Below, one piece after another: positions 28,671 through 38,359 of a stretch of DNA of 64,000 nucleotides (position 1 is the stretch's first letter; each line of letters begins with the position of its first letter). Under the pieces are notes generated by a model. That model ran no database searches and had not been told where the DNA came from. It saw nothing but the letters and a program-made list of their open reading frames with translations. The position numbers were made by a program, and so were the translations under genes. This stretch comes from Cyclobacteriaceae bacterium (lineage in GTDB: Bacteria; Bacteroidota; Bacteroidia; Cytophagales; Cyclobacteriaceae). The DNA is taken from the NCBI GenBank assembly GCA_016787645.1, contig JAEUUF010000022.1, forward strand, positions 62,001 to 126,000. Direction: 5' to 3'.

Positions 28671-29189
28671 TTATCCGTTAAAAACTTTTGACAATTCCAC
28701 ACCGCGGTTACGGGCGATGGTGCGTGCATCCCGCATGCTGGTCAATGCCTTGAAGGTTGCTTTCACCACGTTGTGCGGGTTGGAGCTTCCTTTCGACTTC
28801 GCCAACACGTTGTGCACGCCGGCGCTCTCAAGCACGGCACGCATAGCACCACCGGCGATAACACCTGTACCAGGAGAAGCAGGCTTCAGCAGCACAAGAC
28901 CACCACCGAACTTGCCGATGGAATCATGTGGTACCGTACCCTTGATAATCGGCACTTTCACCAGGTGCTTCTTGGCATCATCAATGCCTTTGGTGATCGC
29001 GTCGGTGACTTCGTTGGCTTTGCCGAGGCCATAGCCTACGACACCGTTGCCGTCACCCACCACCACGATAGCGGCGAAACTGAAGCGGCGACCACCCTTC
29101 ACTACCTTGGCCACACGCTGGATCGCGACGACCTTCTCTTTCAGATCGATTTCGCTTGCCTTTACTGAACTGACGTTGCTTTGTGTCAT
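28671..29189 (-). CDS. rpsE: 30S ribosomal protein S5
   Basis: 172 residues. The S5 N-domain ([31 protein letters not shown]) leads to a C-domain with [22 protein letters not shown]. Located at the mRNA entry channel, with a role in decoding fidelity. Confidence 0.97.
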   Translation of the reverse strand: MTQSNVSSVKASEIDLKEKVVAIQRVAKVVKGGRRFSFAAIVVVGDGNGVVGYGLGKANEVTDAITKGIDDAKKHLVKVPIIKGTVPHDSIGKFGGGLVLLKPASPGTGVIAGGAMRAVLESAGVHNVLAKSKGSSNPHNVVKATFKALTSMRDARTIARNRGVELSKVFNG

Positions 29190-29193
29190 GTGC

Positions 29194-29547
29194 TTAGAAT
29201 TTTAAACCGCCTTCTCTGGCACCTTCCGCCAAAGCCTTGACATTTCCATGATAGAGGTAACCGTTGCGATCGAAGACGATCTCCTTCACGCCACTGGCCA
29301 GGGCTTTCTCCGCCACTTTCTTGCCTACCGACTTCGATGTCGCGAGGTTCAGCTTGGCGTTCTTATCCAACTCAACCGAGGAAGCGGAGGCCACGGTGTG
29401 CCCTTTCGAATCATCGATGATTTGTGCATAAATCGCCTTGTTGCTGCGGAAAACGGAAAGGCGGGGGCGCACTGAAGTGCCCTCCATATTCTTGCGAATA
29501 CCCTTCTTGATTCTTTCCCTGCGATCGCTTTTTGTTGTTACTGGCAT
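29194..29547 (-). CDS. rplR: 50S ribosomal protein L18
   Basis: 117 residues. [21 protein letters not shown] and the C-terminal [24 protein letters not shown] are diagnostic. Binds 5S rRNA with L5. Four bases before rpsE. Confidence 0.97.
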   Translation of the reverse strand: MPVTTKSDRRERIKKGIRKNMEGTSVRPRLSVFRSNKAIYAQIIDDSKGHTVASASSVELDKNAKLNLATSKSVGKKVAEKALASGVKEIVFDRNGYLYHGNVKALAEGAREGGLKF

Positions 29548-29555
29548 ATACTTAA

Positions 29556-30113
29556 TTATTTAGCAGCGGCCTTACCAGCCTTTCTGCGTACGTACTCACC
29601 CACATACCGGATACCCTTGCCTTTGTAAGGCTCCACCTTACGCAGCGACTTGATCTTCGCGGCCACTTGGCCGATCAGTTGCTTGTCGATGCCTTCCAGG
29701 TAGATCATCGGGTTAGCACCCTTCTCCTGGGTGGCCTGGAGCTTAAGCTCCGAGGGAACCGCCAGGAAAACGCTGTGCGAGTAGCCAAGGCTCAACTCCA
29801 ACACATTAGATTGTGCGGTTGCCTTGTATCCCACACCGATCAGTTCCAACTGCTCTTTATATCCCTGGCTTACCCCGGTCACCATGTTATTGATGAGCGC
29901 GCGGTACAAACCATGGAGCGCACGGTCCGGCTTTTCTTCTGAAGGACGGGTTACCGTCACTACGCCATTATCCACCGTTACCTTGAAGTCACCCTTCAGG
30001 ATCTGGTGCAATTCTCCCTTGGGTCCTTTCACTGACACTTTCTTCGTCTCAGGAGCGAAGGTGCAGGTGACCCCTTTGGGGAGCGTGATAGGTTGTTTTC
30101 CAATGCGTGACAT
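29556..30113 (-). CDS. rplF: 50S ribosomal protein L6
   Basis: 185 residues, two L6 repeats: [15 protein letters not shown] start and ELIGVGYKA in the second half, ending [20 protein letters not shown]. Sits near the sarcin-ricin loop. Confidence 0.97.
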   Translation of the reverse strand: MSRIGKQPITLPKGVTCTFAPETKKVSVKGPKGELHQILKGDFKVTVDNGVVTVTRPSEEKPDRALHGLYRALINNMVTGVSQGYKEQLELIGVGYKATAQSNVLELSLGYSHSVFLAVPSELKLQATQEKGANPMIYLEGIDKQLIGQVAAKIKSLRKVEPYKGKGIRYVGEYVRRKAGKAAAK

Positions 30114-30125
30114 GGTGTCTTCCGG

Positions 30126-30524
30126 TTAATACACGTAACACAATACTTCTCCGCCGACGTTCAGGGCGCGGGCCTCTTTGTCGGTGATCACACCTTTCGA
30201 TGTGGATACGATCGCGATCCCCAAGCCGTTAAGCACTTTAGGAAGGTTATCAGACGGCTTGTACTGACGCAGTCCGGGCGTGCTCACTCGGTCAATTTTG
30301 GTAATCGCCGAATCTTTCGTCTCCGGGTTGTACTTCAGTGCGATCTTGATGACGCCCTGCTTGTTCTCGGAATCCTCAAACTTATAGTTCAGGATATAGC
30401 CCTTGTCAAAAAGCACTTTGGTAATCTGCTTCTTGATGTTGCTGGCAGGCACCTCCACCACGCGGTGGCGTGATTTGATGGCGTTGCGAAGCCGGGTCAA
30501 ATAGTCTGCAATCGGGTCTGTCAT
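30126..30524 (-). CDS. rpsH: 30S ribosomal protein S8
   Basis: 132 residues. [19 protein letters not shown] at the start and the C-terminal [23 protein letters not shown]-binding motif. It binds the 16S central domain; in E. coli S8 also represses the spc operon. No candidate autoregulatory hairpin was assessed here. Confidence 0.97.
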   Translation of the reverse strand: MTDPIADYLTRLRNAIKSRHRVVEVPASNIKKQITKVLFDKGYILNYKFEDSENKQGVIKIALKYNPETKDSAITKIDRVSTPGLRQYKPSDNLPKVLNGLGIAIVSTSKGVITDKEARALNVGGEVLCYVY

Positions 30525-30567
30525 ATTCTCTTTACGCTAAATCGCTAGGTTGTTTCTCAATCTTGGT

Positions 30568-30837
30568 TTACCAGCTGGCTTTCGTCAGTCCGGGGATTTT
30601 TCCTTCGTGGGCCATTTGACGGAACTGGTTACGGCAGATGCCGAACTTGCCCATGTAGCCACGGGGACGGCCGGTGAGCTTGCAGCGGCTGTGGAGCCGA
30701 ACTGCTGACGAACTCCGGGGCAGCTTGTCGAGACCTGCCCAGTCGCCTGCCTGCTTCAGCGCAGCACGCTTTGCCTTGTAACGGGTAACAAGCTTCTCCT
30801 TCTTGCGGTCCCGTGCGATGATTGACAACTTTGCCAT
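30568..30837 (-). CDS. rpsN: 30S ribosomal protein S14, zinc-free form
   Basis: 89 residues (the long C-minus type). It has only isolated cysteines ([26 protein letters not shown]) rather than the CxxC...CxxC zinc knuckle of short S14. It lies between rplE (12 bases) and rpsH (43 bases). Confidence 0.96.
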   Translation of the reverse strand: MAKLSIIARDRKKEKLVTRYKAKRAALKQAGDWAGLDKLPRSSSAVRLHSRCKLTGRPRGYMGKFGICRNQFRQMAHEGKIPGLTKASW

Positions 30838-30849
30838 ACTAGCCGTTCA

Positions 30850-31401
30850 TTAGTTTTTGTTGGTAAAAGGCATCCCGAAAGCCTTCAGGAGCTCATAACT
30901 TTCTTCGTCGGTGTTTGCGGTCGTCACAAACGTGATATCCATCCCGTTGATCTTCGTCACCTTGTCGATGGAGATTTCAGGGAAGATGATTTGCTCTTTT
31001 ACGCCGAGCGTATAGTTGCCGCGTCCGTCAAAACCTTTATCGCTTACGCCTTTGAAATCGCGCACGCGGGGGAGCGCTACGTTCATCAGGCGATCCATGA
31101 ATTCATACATACGGGCGCCACGCAAAGTCACTTTCACCCCAATCGGGATATCTGCCCTCAATTTGAAATTGGAAATATCCTTCTTCGAGCGGGTGGGCAC
31201 GGCCTTCTGGCCAGTAATGGCGGTGATTTCCTCCAAGCCGATGTCAATCATCTTCTTGTCGGCAGTAGCCGCACCAATACCCTTGTTCACGCAAATCTTG
31301 GTGATACGGGGTACCTGCATCACGGACTTGTACTGAAACTTCTGCTTCAGTGCCGGGACGATTTCCTGGGTATACTTTTCTTTAAGTCTGGGCGTTGCCA
31401 T
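30850..31401 (-). CDS. rplE: 50S ribosomal protein L5
   Basis: 183 residues. [35 protein letters not shown] and [20 protein letters not shown] are the standard L5 landmarks. 5S rRNA binding and contact with P-site tRNA. Confidence 0.97.
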   Translation of the reverse strand: MATPRLKEKYTQEIVPALKQKFQYKSVMQVPRITKICVNKGIGAATADKKMIDIGLEEITAITGQKAVPTRSKKDISNFKLRADIPIGVKVTLRGARMYEFMDRLMNVALPRVRDFKGVSDKGFDGRGNYTLGVKEQIIFPEISIDKVTKINGMDITFVTTANTDEESYELLKAFGMPFTNKN

Positions 31402-31409
31402 GGCTGTTC

Positions 31410-31766
31410 TTACTTAATAAACTCTCCTGTTGTTTTCGCATAGCGCTGAAGCTTTCCCTTTTCGTTGAGCTTCCGGCCTACACGTGTTGCTTTTCCGCTG
31501 GCGGGATCAATCAACATGACGTTGCTGATATGAATCGACGCCTCGGTCTTCTTGATACCACCTTCCGGCTTCCCGGCCGACGGTTTCTGGTGTTTGGTCA
31601 CCATGTTGATGCCTTCCACCACCACGCGGTTCTTGTCGAGCAGCACTTCCAGTACTTTGCCCGAGTTCACTTTGTCCTTGGTGCTCCGGTAGTTGCCGGC
31701 AATGATCTTGACGGTGTCGCCCTTCTTGATCTTGAGCTTCGGCTGCTTGTTAAACTTTCTTTCCAT
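31410..31766 (-). CDS. rplX: 50S ribosomal protein L24
   Basis: 118 residues. KOW motif [20 protein letters not shown] near the N-terminus, then the [17 protein letters not shown] segment. Early 23S rRNA assembly initiator. Starts 4 bases after rplN. Confidence 0.96.
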   Translation of the reverse strand: MERKFNKQPKLKIKKGDTVKIIAGNYRSTKDKVNSGKVLEVLLDKNRVVVEGINMVTKHQKPSAGKPEGGIKKTEASIHISNVMLIDPASGKATRVGRKLNEKGKLQRYAKTTGEFIK

Positions 31767-31770
31767 ATGC

Positions 31771-32139
31771 TTAGAGTACTTCAGGGGCCAATGAAATGAT
31801 CTTCATGAATTGCTTCTCGCGGAGTTCGCGGGCCACGGGGCCGAAAATGCGGGTGCCACGCGGTTCATCCTGGGGATTGAGCAATACCGCCGCGTTGTCT
31901 TCAAAGCGGATGTACGAGCCGTCTTTGCGGCGTACTTCCTTCTTTGTCCGCACAATGACGGCCTTGGAAACGGTGCCTTTCTTGATCTGGCTGGTCGGGA
32001 TCGCCGACTTCACCGTCACCACAATTTTGTCACCGACTGACGCATACCGCCGCTTGGTACCGCCCAACACGTGGAGGCAAAGTACTTCCTTGGCGCCACT
32101 GTTATCGGCCACTGTAAGACGGGTCTCGTTCTGTATCAT
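31771..32139 (-). CDS. rplN: 50S ribosomal protein L14
   Basis: 122 residues: [20 protein letters not shown] start, [27 protein letters not shown] core, and [15 protein letters not shown] near the end. Part of intersubunit bridges and the RsfS docking surface. Confidence 0.97.
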   Translation of the reverse strand: MIQNETRLTVADNSGAKEVLCLHVLGGTKRRYASVGDKIVVTVKSAIPTSQIKKGTVSKAVIVRTKKEVRRKDGSYIRFEDNAAVLLNPQDEPRGTRIFGPVARELREKQFMKIISLAPEVL

Positions 32140-32164
32140 AGCTCTTTCCTTTTCCGGTTAACAA

Positions 32165-32419
32165 TTACTTCGCTTTCTCCACAATCTCCACCAGTCTCCA
32201 CCGCTTGTTCTTGCTGAGGGGACGGGTTTCCATGATGCGAACCAGGTCACCAATACCCGCTTCGTTCTTCTCGTCGTGGGCCATCAGTTTGGTCGTCTTC
32301 TTCATGAACTTTCCGTAGATCGGATGCTTCACCTTCCGGTCAATGGCGATCGTGATGCTTTTCTGCATCTTGTTGCTCACCACTTTGCCGATACGCTCTT
32401 TGCGCGAATTCCTTTCCAT
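32165..32419 (-). CDS. rpsQ: 30S ribosomal protein S17
   Basis: 84 residues, OB fold: [39 protein letters not shown]. The frame is open back to 32533 across the rpmC gene, but S17 begins at ATG 32417-32419 ([11 protein letters not shown]), 7 bases after rpmC. Confidence 0.95.
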   Translation of the reverse strand: MERNSRKERIGKVVSNKMQKSITIAIDRKVKHPIYGKFMKKTTKLMAHDEKNEAGIGDLVRIMETRPLSKNKRWRLVEIVEKAK

Positions 32420-32426
32420 AGTGCGG

Positions 32427-32621
32427 TTACTTTTGCTGTGCTTTCTGGTGGAGCAACGTGTTGATCCGGGCAATCTGCCGGCGCGTCGCTTTAATGCGAA
32501 TGGGGTTTTCGATAGCGGATACCTGGTGCGCAAATTTCATTTTGCGCAGGGATTCCGTTTCGCTGAGGAGTTTTTCCTTCAGCTCGGCTACCGACAAGTC
32601 CTTGAGATCGTTGTTCTTCAT
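32427..32621 (-). CDS. rpmC: 50S ribosomal protein L29
   Basis: 64 residues, two long helices: [20 protein letters not shown] and [20 protein letters not shown]. At the tunnel exit beside L23. Confidence 0.96.
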   Translation of the reverse strand: MKNNDLKDLSVAELKEKLLSETESLRKMKFAHQVSAIENPIRIKATRRQIARINTLLHQKAQQK

Positions 32622-32626
32622 AACTC

Positions 32627-33046
32627 TTATTCTACATAGTCACGGGCCACTACAAACTTGCACTTGATGGGAAGCTTGCCATCAGCGAGCATCAGGGCTT
32701 CGAGGGCGGTGGCGCGGCTTACACCACCTGCTTCAAACAGGATGGTACCGGGCTTCACCGCAGCTACCCAAAATTCAGGAGCTCCCTTTCCCTTACCCAT
32801 ACGAACTTCGGCAGGCTTGCGGGTTACCGGTTTGTCCGGAAACACACGAATCCATACCTGGCCTTCACGCTTCATGGCGCGAGTCACGGCCACACGGGCT
32901 GCTTCCAACTGACGGGCAGTGAGAAGTCCCATTTCGGCGGCCTTCAAACCAAATGATCCAAAAGCAATCGTATGTCCGCGGGTGGCCATACCTTTCACGC
33001 GGCCCTTCTGAGACTTTCTGAATTTTGTACGCTTCGGCTGTAACAT
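32627..33046 (-). CDS. rplP: 50S ribosomal protein L16
   Basis: 139 residues. [20 protein letters not shown] start; [29 protein letters not shown] core with the conserved Arg near the A site. 5-base gap to rpmC. Confidence 0.97.
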   Translation of the reverse strand: MLQPKRTKFRKSQKGRVKGMATRGHTIAFGSFGLKAAEMGLLTARQLEAARVAVTRAMKREGQVWIRVFPDKPVTRKPAEVRMGKGKGAPEFWVAAVKPGTILFEAGGVSRATALEALMLADGKLPIKCKFVVARDYVE

Positions 33047-33075
33047 TGCTGTATACCCTGTTTAATCGTTATTAC

Positions 33076-33873
33076 TTACCGGCGAGGACCTCTTCCTTCA
33101 CTCCGTCCACCACGATCGCCACCACCACCACGGCGCTCACCGCGGCCTTCGCTGCGGCGCTCCGGGCGTTCACTGGCCCGACGAGGCGCTCCCTGGGCCT
33201 TCCCTTCGCCCTGCGACACAATCCCTACGTTGGGTGACAAGTCGCGCTTGCCGAAGATTTCTCCCTTGAAGATCCACACCTTGATGCCGATTTTGCCGTA
33301 CACCGTCTGTGCTTCGGAAATCGCGTAATCGATGTCCGCACGGAGGGTGTGCAGCGGAATGCGGCCCTCTTTATATTGTTCTGTGCGAGCGATGTCGGCG
33401 CCAGCGAGGCGACCAGACAGCTTCACTTTGATACCTTCTGCACCCACGCGCATCGAAGAAGCAATGGCTTGCTTCATGGCGCGACGGTAGGAAATACGGG
33501 CTTCCAACTGCTGGGCAATTGATTCACCTACGAGGCGAGCATCCAACTCGGGACGTTTGATCTCGTAAATGTTGATTTGCACATCCTTGCCAGTAAGCTG
33601 CTTCAATTCTTCTTTGATCTTGTCGACCTCTGTACCGCCTTTGCCAATCACGACACCCGGGCGGGCCGTGTGAATGGTCAGCGTGATGCGCTTGATCGTG
33701 CGCTCAATCACAACTTTGGCAATGCCTCCTTTTTGAATCCGCGCATCGATGTACTTGCGGATCTTTTGGTCCTCCACCAGTTTGTCGGAAAATGTTTTTC
33801 CGCCGAACCAGTTTGAATCCCAGCCACGGATAATACCGAGGCGGAAGCCGACAGGATTAATCTTTTGTCCCAT
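33076..33873 (-). CDS. rpsC: 30S ribosomal protein S3 with an Arg/Gly-rich tail
   Basis: 265 residues, about 30 more than E. coli S3. It has the KH domain ([21 protein letters not shown]), the C-domain ([33 protein letters not shown]), then an RGG/ERR-rich tail from about residue 225 to 265. One-base overlap (TAATG) with the rplV stop. The tail is unstructured and presumably binds RNA. Confidence 0.96.
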   Translation of the reverse strand: MGQKINPVGFRLGIIRGWDSNWFGGKTFSDKLVEDQKIRKYIDARIQKGGIAKVVIERTIKRITLTIHTARPGVVIGKGGTEVDKIKEELKQLTGKDVQINIYEIKRPELDARLVGESIAQQLEARISYRRAMKQAIASSMRVGAEGIKVKLSGRLAGADIARTEQYKEGRIPLHTLRADIDYAISEAQTVYGKIGIKVWIFKGEIFGKRDLSPNVGIVSQGEGKAQGAPRRASERPERRSEGRGERRGGGGDRGGRSEGRGPRR

Positions 33874-34346
33874 TATTCCTTTGTTTCTTTTGCTTCAACC
33901 TTCTTTTCCTTTGCGGGCTGCGCCGGCATCTTGTCTACCACCAGGGTGACATGATTCGAGCGCTTGCGAACGCGGTGTGCACGTCCCTGGGGAGCCGGGC
34001 GCAACCGCTTCAGGATGCGTCCTCCGCCGACATACACATCTTTTACAAACAGGTCAGCCTCCTCCAGTTTGGTTTCCTTGTTTTTGCTTTCCCAATTGGC
34101 AATCGCAGACATGAGGAGTTTCTCCATGCGTGCCGCCGGATGCTTGGCCTCATACTTGAGGAGGTTCAGTGCTTTAGCTACACGCTGGCCACGAATCAGG
34201 TCAGCCACCAGGCGCATCTTGCGCGGTGACGTAGGCACATCGTTAAGGTAGGCCACGGCAGGTCCGTTCTTGGCAGCTTCTTTCACTGCCTTGAGCTTCT
34301 CCCGCTTCTGTACCGACCGCTTTACTTTCTTTTCTGTTGCTTCCAT
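33873..34346 (-). CDS. rplV: 50S ribosomal protein L22 with N- and C-terminal extensions
   Basis: 157 residues against 110 in E. coli. A basic 28-residue leader ([20 protein letters not shown]) precedes the core [38 protein letters not shown] closes the core; a Lys/Glu-rich tail ends it. The beta hairpin ([15 protein letters not shown]) lines the exit tunnel. Confidence 0.96.
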   Translation of the reverse strand: MEATEKKVKRSVQKREKLKAVKEAAKNGPAVAYLNDVPTSPRKMRLVADLIRGQRVAKALNLLKYEAKHPAARMEKLLMSAIANWESKNKETKLEEADLFVKDVYVGGGRILKRLRPAPQGRAHRVRKRSNHVTLVVDKMPAQPAKEKKVEAKETKE

Positions 34347-34360
34347 GACCGTATTGTCTG

Positions 34361-34642
34361 TTAAGCCGCTGCTTCAGCCTTATTGTTGCCCGTATGACCC
34401 TTGAACGTGCGGGTGGGTGCAAACTCACCTAACTTGTGACCCACCATGTTCTCGGTGACATACACCGGGATAAACTTGTTGCCGTTATGTACGGCGAAGG
34501 TGAATCCGATCAACTCCGGAGTAATGGTGCTCCGGCGTGACCAGGTTTTGATCACCGACTTCTTACCTGACTGTTCCATCGCACCCACCTTCTTGGCGAG
34601 GCGTGCGTCGAGGTATGGACCTTTTTTAATTGACCTTCCCAT
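34361..34642 (-). CDS. rpsS: 30S ribosomal protein S19
   Basis: 93 residues: [19 protein letters not shown] start, [38 protein letters not shown]. Head protein contacting S13. One-base overlap with the rplB stop. Confidence 0.97.
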   Translation of the reverse strand: MGRSIKKGPYLDARLAKKVGAMEQSGKKSVIKTWSRRSTITPELIGFTFAVHNGNKFIPVYVTENMVGHKLGEFAPTRTFKGHTGNNKAEAAA

Positions 34643-35466
34643 TATTTTTTCCTCCTGGCTATGATTAGATGATCAGAATATTTCTTCGGATGACGGGTCT
34701 TCTTGCCTTTAGCGTAGAGGCCCTTGCGTGAACGGGGGTGACCTCCGGAAGCACGTCCTTCACCACCACCCATCGGGTGATCGACCGGGTTCATGGCCAC
34801 GGCGCGCGTGCGGGGACGAATGCCTCTCCAGCGGCTGCGACCTGCCTTACCGACCGACTCGTTCATGTGATCGGGGTTCGATACGGCACCGACGGTAGCG
34901 AGGCAACGTGCTAACACATTGCGCATTTCACCGGACGGCATCTTGAGGGTTGCATAGTCGCCTTCGCGAGCCAGCAGCTGCACGAATGAACCTGCGCTGC
35001 GGGCGATGGAGGCACCTTTACCGGGCTTGCCTTCCACATTATGAATAATGGTACCCAGCGGGATCTTCGCCAAAGGAAGGGTGTTGCCCACTTCCGGTGC
35101 GATGTCCTCACCAGAGATAACTTCCTGACCTACCTTGAGCCCCTGGGGAGCCAGGATATACGACTTGAAGCCGTCGGCATAGTACAGCAACGCTACGCGC
35201 GCCGTACGGGTCGGATCATATTCGATCGACTTAACCGTCGCCGGTACACCAAACTTGTTGCGGTGGAAGTCCACGTTACGTGACTTCTGTTTGTGCCCGC
35301 CACCGATGTAACGCATCGTCATGCGGCCACTGTTGTTACGGCCACCCGACTTCTTGATGGGCGACAACAACGATTTCTCCGGACGACCGCTGGTGAGGTC
35401 TTCGAAGCCGGGCGACAGTCTGTGTCGTGTGCCAGGGGTTACTGGTCTGAGTTTCTTCAGCGCCAT
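34642..35466 (-). CDS. rplB: 50S ribosomal protein L2
   Basis: 274 residues. The RNA-binding N-half has [19 protein letters not shown]. The C-half holds the conserved histidine loop [19 protein letters not shown] next to the peptidyl-transferase region. Confidence 0.97.
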   Translation of the reverse strand: MALKKLRPVTPGTRHRLSPGFEDLTSGRPEKSLLSPIKKSGGRNNSGRMTMRYIGGGHKQKSRNVDFHRNKFGVPATVKSIEYDPTRTARVALLYYADGFKSYILAPQGLKVGQEVISGEDIAPEVGNTLPLAKIPLGTIIHNVEGKPGKGASIARSAGSFVQLLAREGDYATLKMPSGEMRNVLARCLATVGAVSNPDHMNESVGKAGRSRWRGIRPRTRAVAMNPVDHPMGGGEGRASGGHPRSRKGLYAKGKKTRHPKKYSDHLIIARRKK

Positions 35467-35478
35467 TGCTATTCCTGT

Positions 35479-35766
35479 TTATACGTTGCTATAAAAATCA
35501 ATCACTTCTCCCTGGGCCAGGGTAACAATGGCCTTCTTGTAATTCGGTTTGCTGCCGGCCAGCGTGCCTGCCTTGGTGTAGCGCACTTTCTGCTTGCCCA
35601 TCACCCGCACCGTGTTCACTTTGGCCACATTCACACCATACATCTTCTCCACGGCATTCTTGATCTCCACCTTATTGGCGTTGACATCAACGATGAAGCC
35701 GTATTTTCCCTTTTCATTCATGGCCGACACTTTCTCGGTCACCAGGGGGCTTTTGAGGATACTCAT
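35479..35766 (-). CDS. rplW: 50S ribosomal protein L23
   Basis: 95 residues: LKSPLVTEKVSAMNEKGKYGF, NKVEIKNAVEKMYGVNVAKVNT. Docking site for trigger factor and SRP at the tunnel exit. 8-base gap after rplD. Confidence 0.96.
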   Translation of the reverse strand: MSILKSPLVTEKVSAMNEKGKYGFIVDVNANKVEIKNAVEKMYGVNVAKVNTVRVMGKQKVRYTKAGTLAGSKPNYKKAIVTLAQGEVIDFYSNV

Positions 35767-35774
35767 GGCGCTGC

Positions 35775-36401
35775 TTATTTTAAGAGGCTGTCAATTTTCC
35801 CGACTGAGCTCTCCACGAGGATAACTTTGTCGGCGTGAATCACATCGTAGGTATTCAACTGCGATGCGGTGATCACTTTAGTATTCTGGATGTTCCGGCC
35901 AGACGTCACAATGTTCTTGTTGACTTCAGGGAGAACGAGGAGGGTCTTTTGCGAATCCACGCCGAGGTTTTTCAGCATGGCAGCGTATTGCTTGGTCTTG
36001 GGTGCTTCAAAGTTGAAGTCCTCAATCACGGCGATCAGTTGATCCTTGGCCTTATAGGTCAGGGCTGAACGACGGGCGAGATCTTTCACCTTCTTATTGA
36101 GCTTGAAGCTGTAATCGCGGGGTACGGGACCGAAAATCCGGCCACCTCCTTTGAATTGGGGGTTCTTGATGTTACCCGCACGAGCTCCGCCAGTACCTTT
36201 CTGTTTCTTGATCTTCTTGGAAGAACCGGTGATTTCGTTGCGCTGCTTGGACTTGTGTGTGCCCTGGCGCTTGTTGGCGAGGTGGCTCTTCACGTCCAGC
36301 CAGATGGCATGGTCGTTGGGCTCAATGCCGAACACTTCGGGTGACAAGGTCACCTTACGGCCGGTCTTCTCACCGCTGTATTTGGTTACTGCTACGTCCA
36401 T
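35775..36401 (-). CDS. rplD: 50S ribosomal protein L4
   Basis: 208 residues. It has the extended tunnel loop [20 protein letters not shown] then [17 protein letters not shown]. The start is ATG 36399-36401, which shares its A with the rplC TGA (TGATG); a GTG codon directly upstream is a less likely start. In E. coli L4 autoregulates the S10 operon; no equivalent leader was identified in this genome. Confidence 0.96.
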   Translation of the reverse strand: MDVAVTKYSGEKTGRKVTLSPEVFGIEPNDHAIWLDVKSHLANKRQGTHKSKQRNEITGSSKKIKKQKGTGGARAGNIKNPQFKGGGRIFGPVPRDYSFKLNKKVKDLARRSALTYKAKDQLIAVIEDFNFEAPKTKQYAAMLKNLGVDSQKTLLVLPEVNKNIVTSGRNIQNTKVITASQLNTYDVIHADKVILVESSVGKIDSLLK

Positions 36402-37033
36402 CACTTTTGCAGAATTATGGTTGAGTTTTTCGCGCCCGGTACAGAACCGCTGACCAGGATCAGGTTGTGCTCCGGCATGATCTTCACCACTTTGAGGTTG
36501 GTGACTTTCACGCGGTCGTTGCCCATGCGTCCCGGGAGTCGCTTCCCTTTGATCACCCGTGAGGCGAAGGAGGCGTTACCCATGGAACCTGGTGCTCGAA
36601 GGCGGTTATGCTGGCCGTGGGTCTGACCGCCCACACCCTGGAAGCCATGGCGCTTCACAACACCCTGGAAACCGCGACCCTTGGAGGTACCTACGGCATC
36701 CAGAAAATCACCTTCGGCAAACACATCCTGAACACGAACTTCTTTGCCGAGCTCGGCAATGTTGTTGAACTCTGCGCCGAAGTCACGAAACTCAACCACG
36801 TCCCGCTTGGGTGTGGTATTAGCTTTCTTGAAGTGACCTACCAGCGGCTTGGATGTGTTTTTTTCCTTTTTCTCACCGAAGGACAGTTGCAGGGCAGTGT
36901 AACCGTCGGTCTCTGTGTTCTTGACCTGAGTTACAACGCACGGCCCTGCCTCGATGACAGTGCAAGCAATGTTCTGGCCGTCCTGACCAAACACGCTCGT
37001 CATCCCAATCTTACGTCCTATTATTCCAGGCAT
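36401..37033 (-). CDS. rplC: 50S ribosomal protein L3; first gene of the long ribosomal operon
   Basis: 210 residues: [20 protein letters not shown] start, then [20 protein letters not shown] and [15 protein letters not shown], the loop that reaches the peptidyl-transferase centre. The frame is open to 37138, but the promoter elements fall in that extension and L3 proteins begin at this Met (ATG 37031-37033). Unusually, rpsJ is not directly upstream; it lies 25.6 kb away beside fusA. Confidence 0.96.
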   Translation of the reverse strand: MPGIIGRKIGMTSVFGQDGQNIACTVIEAGPCVVTQVKNTETDGYTALQLSFGEKKEKNTSKPLVGHFKKANTTPKRDVVEFRDFGAEFNNIAELGKEVRVQDVFAEGDFLDAVGTSKGRGFQGVVKRHGFQGVGGQTHGQHNRLRAPGSMGNASFASRVIKGKRLPGRMGNDRVKVTNLKVVKIMPEHNLILVSGSVPGAKNSTIILQK

Positions 37034-37095
37034 GGTTAAACCTATTTTGCTGTTTTTTGTACCGTTTTGCGGGTTTTGTATCGCAAAAAGGACTG

Positions 37096-37125
37096 CAAAG
37101 ATAGGAACTGAGGCCGAGTTACCAA
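37096..37125 (-). promoter_or_regulatory. Promoter of the rplC ribosomal operon (TTG-N19-TATCTTTG)
   Basis: On the minus strand the -7 box TATCTTTG (37096-37103) is preceded, with exactly 19 bases between, by TTG (37123-37125). This is the Bacteroidota -33/-7 arrangement. It leaves a leader of roughly 55-60 bases before rplC and makes the operon independent of fusA-rpsJ. Confidence 0.75.
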
Positions 37126-37270
37126 GTGCCCTATTCAAAAAAAGACAGGGGGTAGTAAACTCACTAACCGGCTAAATAGGCCCGGAAAACCAGCTGCTTG
37201 ATATTCAGTTAGTTACAGGATGCATATCGCCAGGGGCCGCAGGTGGTAATCGAAGCGCCAAAAATGACCG

Positions 37271-38341
37271 TCAGTGGATCCGCTCAACCCCCAAGCCCGG
37301 CTTGTCAGAGGGACGCATGATCCCGTCTTCAAGAATAAAGCCGCCTTTCACCACATCCTTGGCAAGATCAAGGCTGCCATCAAGGTCAATGTATTTGGTG
37401 TTAGGGCAAGCAAAGGCCACGTGAAGACCTGCCGTTATACTGATAATGCTTTCATCGTTGCAACCCCAGAATAGGTCGACACCTTCCTGGTACCCGATAT
37501 TGGCAATCTGGAGGCCTTGACCAATCCCGCCGCACTTCATGAGCTTGATATTAAAGATGCCCACCGCCCGGGGTGGCTTTACCAGTTCCAGGGCATCTTT
37601 CGGAGACAGCAGGGATTCGTCGGCAGCAATGATGTTTCTGACTGCTTCCGGCAACTTCCGAATCTCCGCAACGGCTTTGGCCGGCAGCGGTTGCTCAATC
37701 AATTCTACTTCAAGTGAACGGGTACGATTATAGAATTCAACGGTCTGCTCCGCCGTATACCCCTGGTTCGCGTCAACCCGAATGGCCATTTTCCGGCCAT
37801 GCTTCTCCCGCATTTTCGCGATCCGCTCGATATCCTCCTCTACATTCTTGCCCGTTTTGACCTTAATAGCCTTGAAGCCCTTCTTAATGTATTCGTCGGT
37901 CTCTTTCAGCGTCTCTTCAACGTTCTTGATTCCAATGGTATTCGACGTTGGCATGGACTTGATCTTCTGGCCCAGGTACTTGACGATGGGTACGCCAAGG
38001 TATTTGCAGAATGCGTCATGTAGAGCAATGTCAAGTGCGGCACGAGCTGCAGGAGTCTTTGGAAACTTCATCGTCACTTCAAAGAGCAGCTGGTTGATCT
38101 CCCGGATGTCCCTCCCCTTGAGAAACTCCAGGTTGGCCTCCGTCAGTGAAGCCATAGTCATGTCCAGGTGTTCGCCAGTCACGTATTCACTGGGATTGGC
38201 CGCGCCAATGCCGGTGATCCCGTTGGTGAGGGTAATTTCTACGAAGGCATTGAGGACTTCGTCCACCGTCTTGAACGCGATGGTGTAGGGCTTGGTGTTG
38301 CCCAGATCTGCTTGCCAGACCGTAATATTTTTGATTTGCAT
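37271..38341 (-). CDS. Enolase-superfamily dipeptide epimerase / N-acyl amino acid racemase (DgcA-like)
   Basis: 356 residues of the muconate-lactonising subgroup. It has the KxK acid/base pair Lys160 and Lys162 (AIKVKTG), metal ligands Asp190 (RVDANQ), Glu216 (IEQP) and Asp241 (ADES), and the second base Lys266 (NIKLMKCGG). Family members epimerise L-Ala-D-Glu or racemise N-acyl amino acids. Linkage to a DUF1611 gene 18 bases upstream matches the DgcN-DgcA pair, where this enzyme racemises N-acetyl-D-glutamate. Substrate not proven by sequence. Confidence 0.85.
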   Translation of the reverse strand: MQIKNITVWQADLGNTKPYTIAFKTVDEVLNAFVEITLTNGITGIGAANPSEYVTGEHLDMTMASLTEANLEFLKGRDIREINQLLFEVTMKFPKTPAARAALDIALHDAFCKYLGVPIVKYLGQKIKSMPTSNTIGIKNVEETLKETDEYIKKGFKAIKVKTGKNVEEDIERIAKMREKHGRKMAIRVDANQGYTAEQTVEFYNRTRSLEVELIEQPLPAKAVAEIRKLPEAVRNIIAADESLLSPKDALELVKPPRAVGIFNIKLMKCGGIGQGLQIANIGYQEGVDLFWGCNDESIISITAGLHVAFACPNTKYIDLDGSLDLAKDVVKGGFILEDGIMRPSDKPGLGVERIH

Positions 38342-38359
38342 GGGTTCGGAATTAGCGCG

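Noticed and set aside
36402-36404. GTG as start of rplD
   Set aside because: The ATG directly after it overlaps the rplC stop (TGATG), the more usual coupling.
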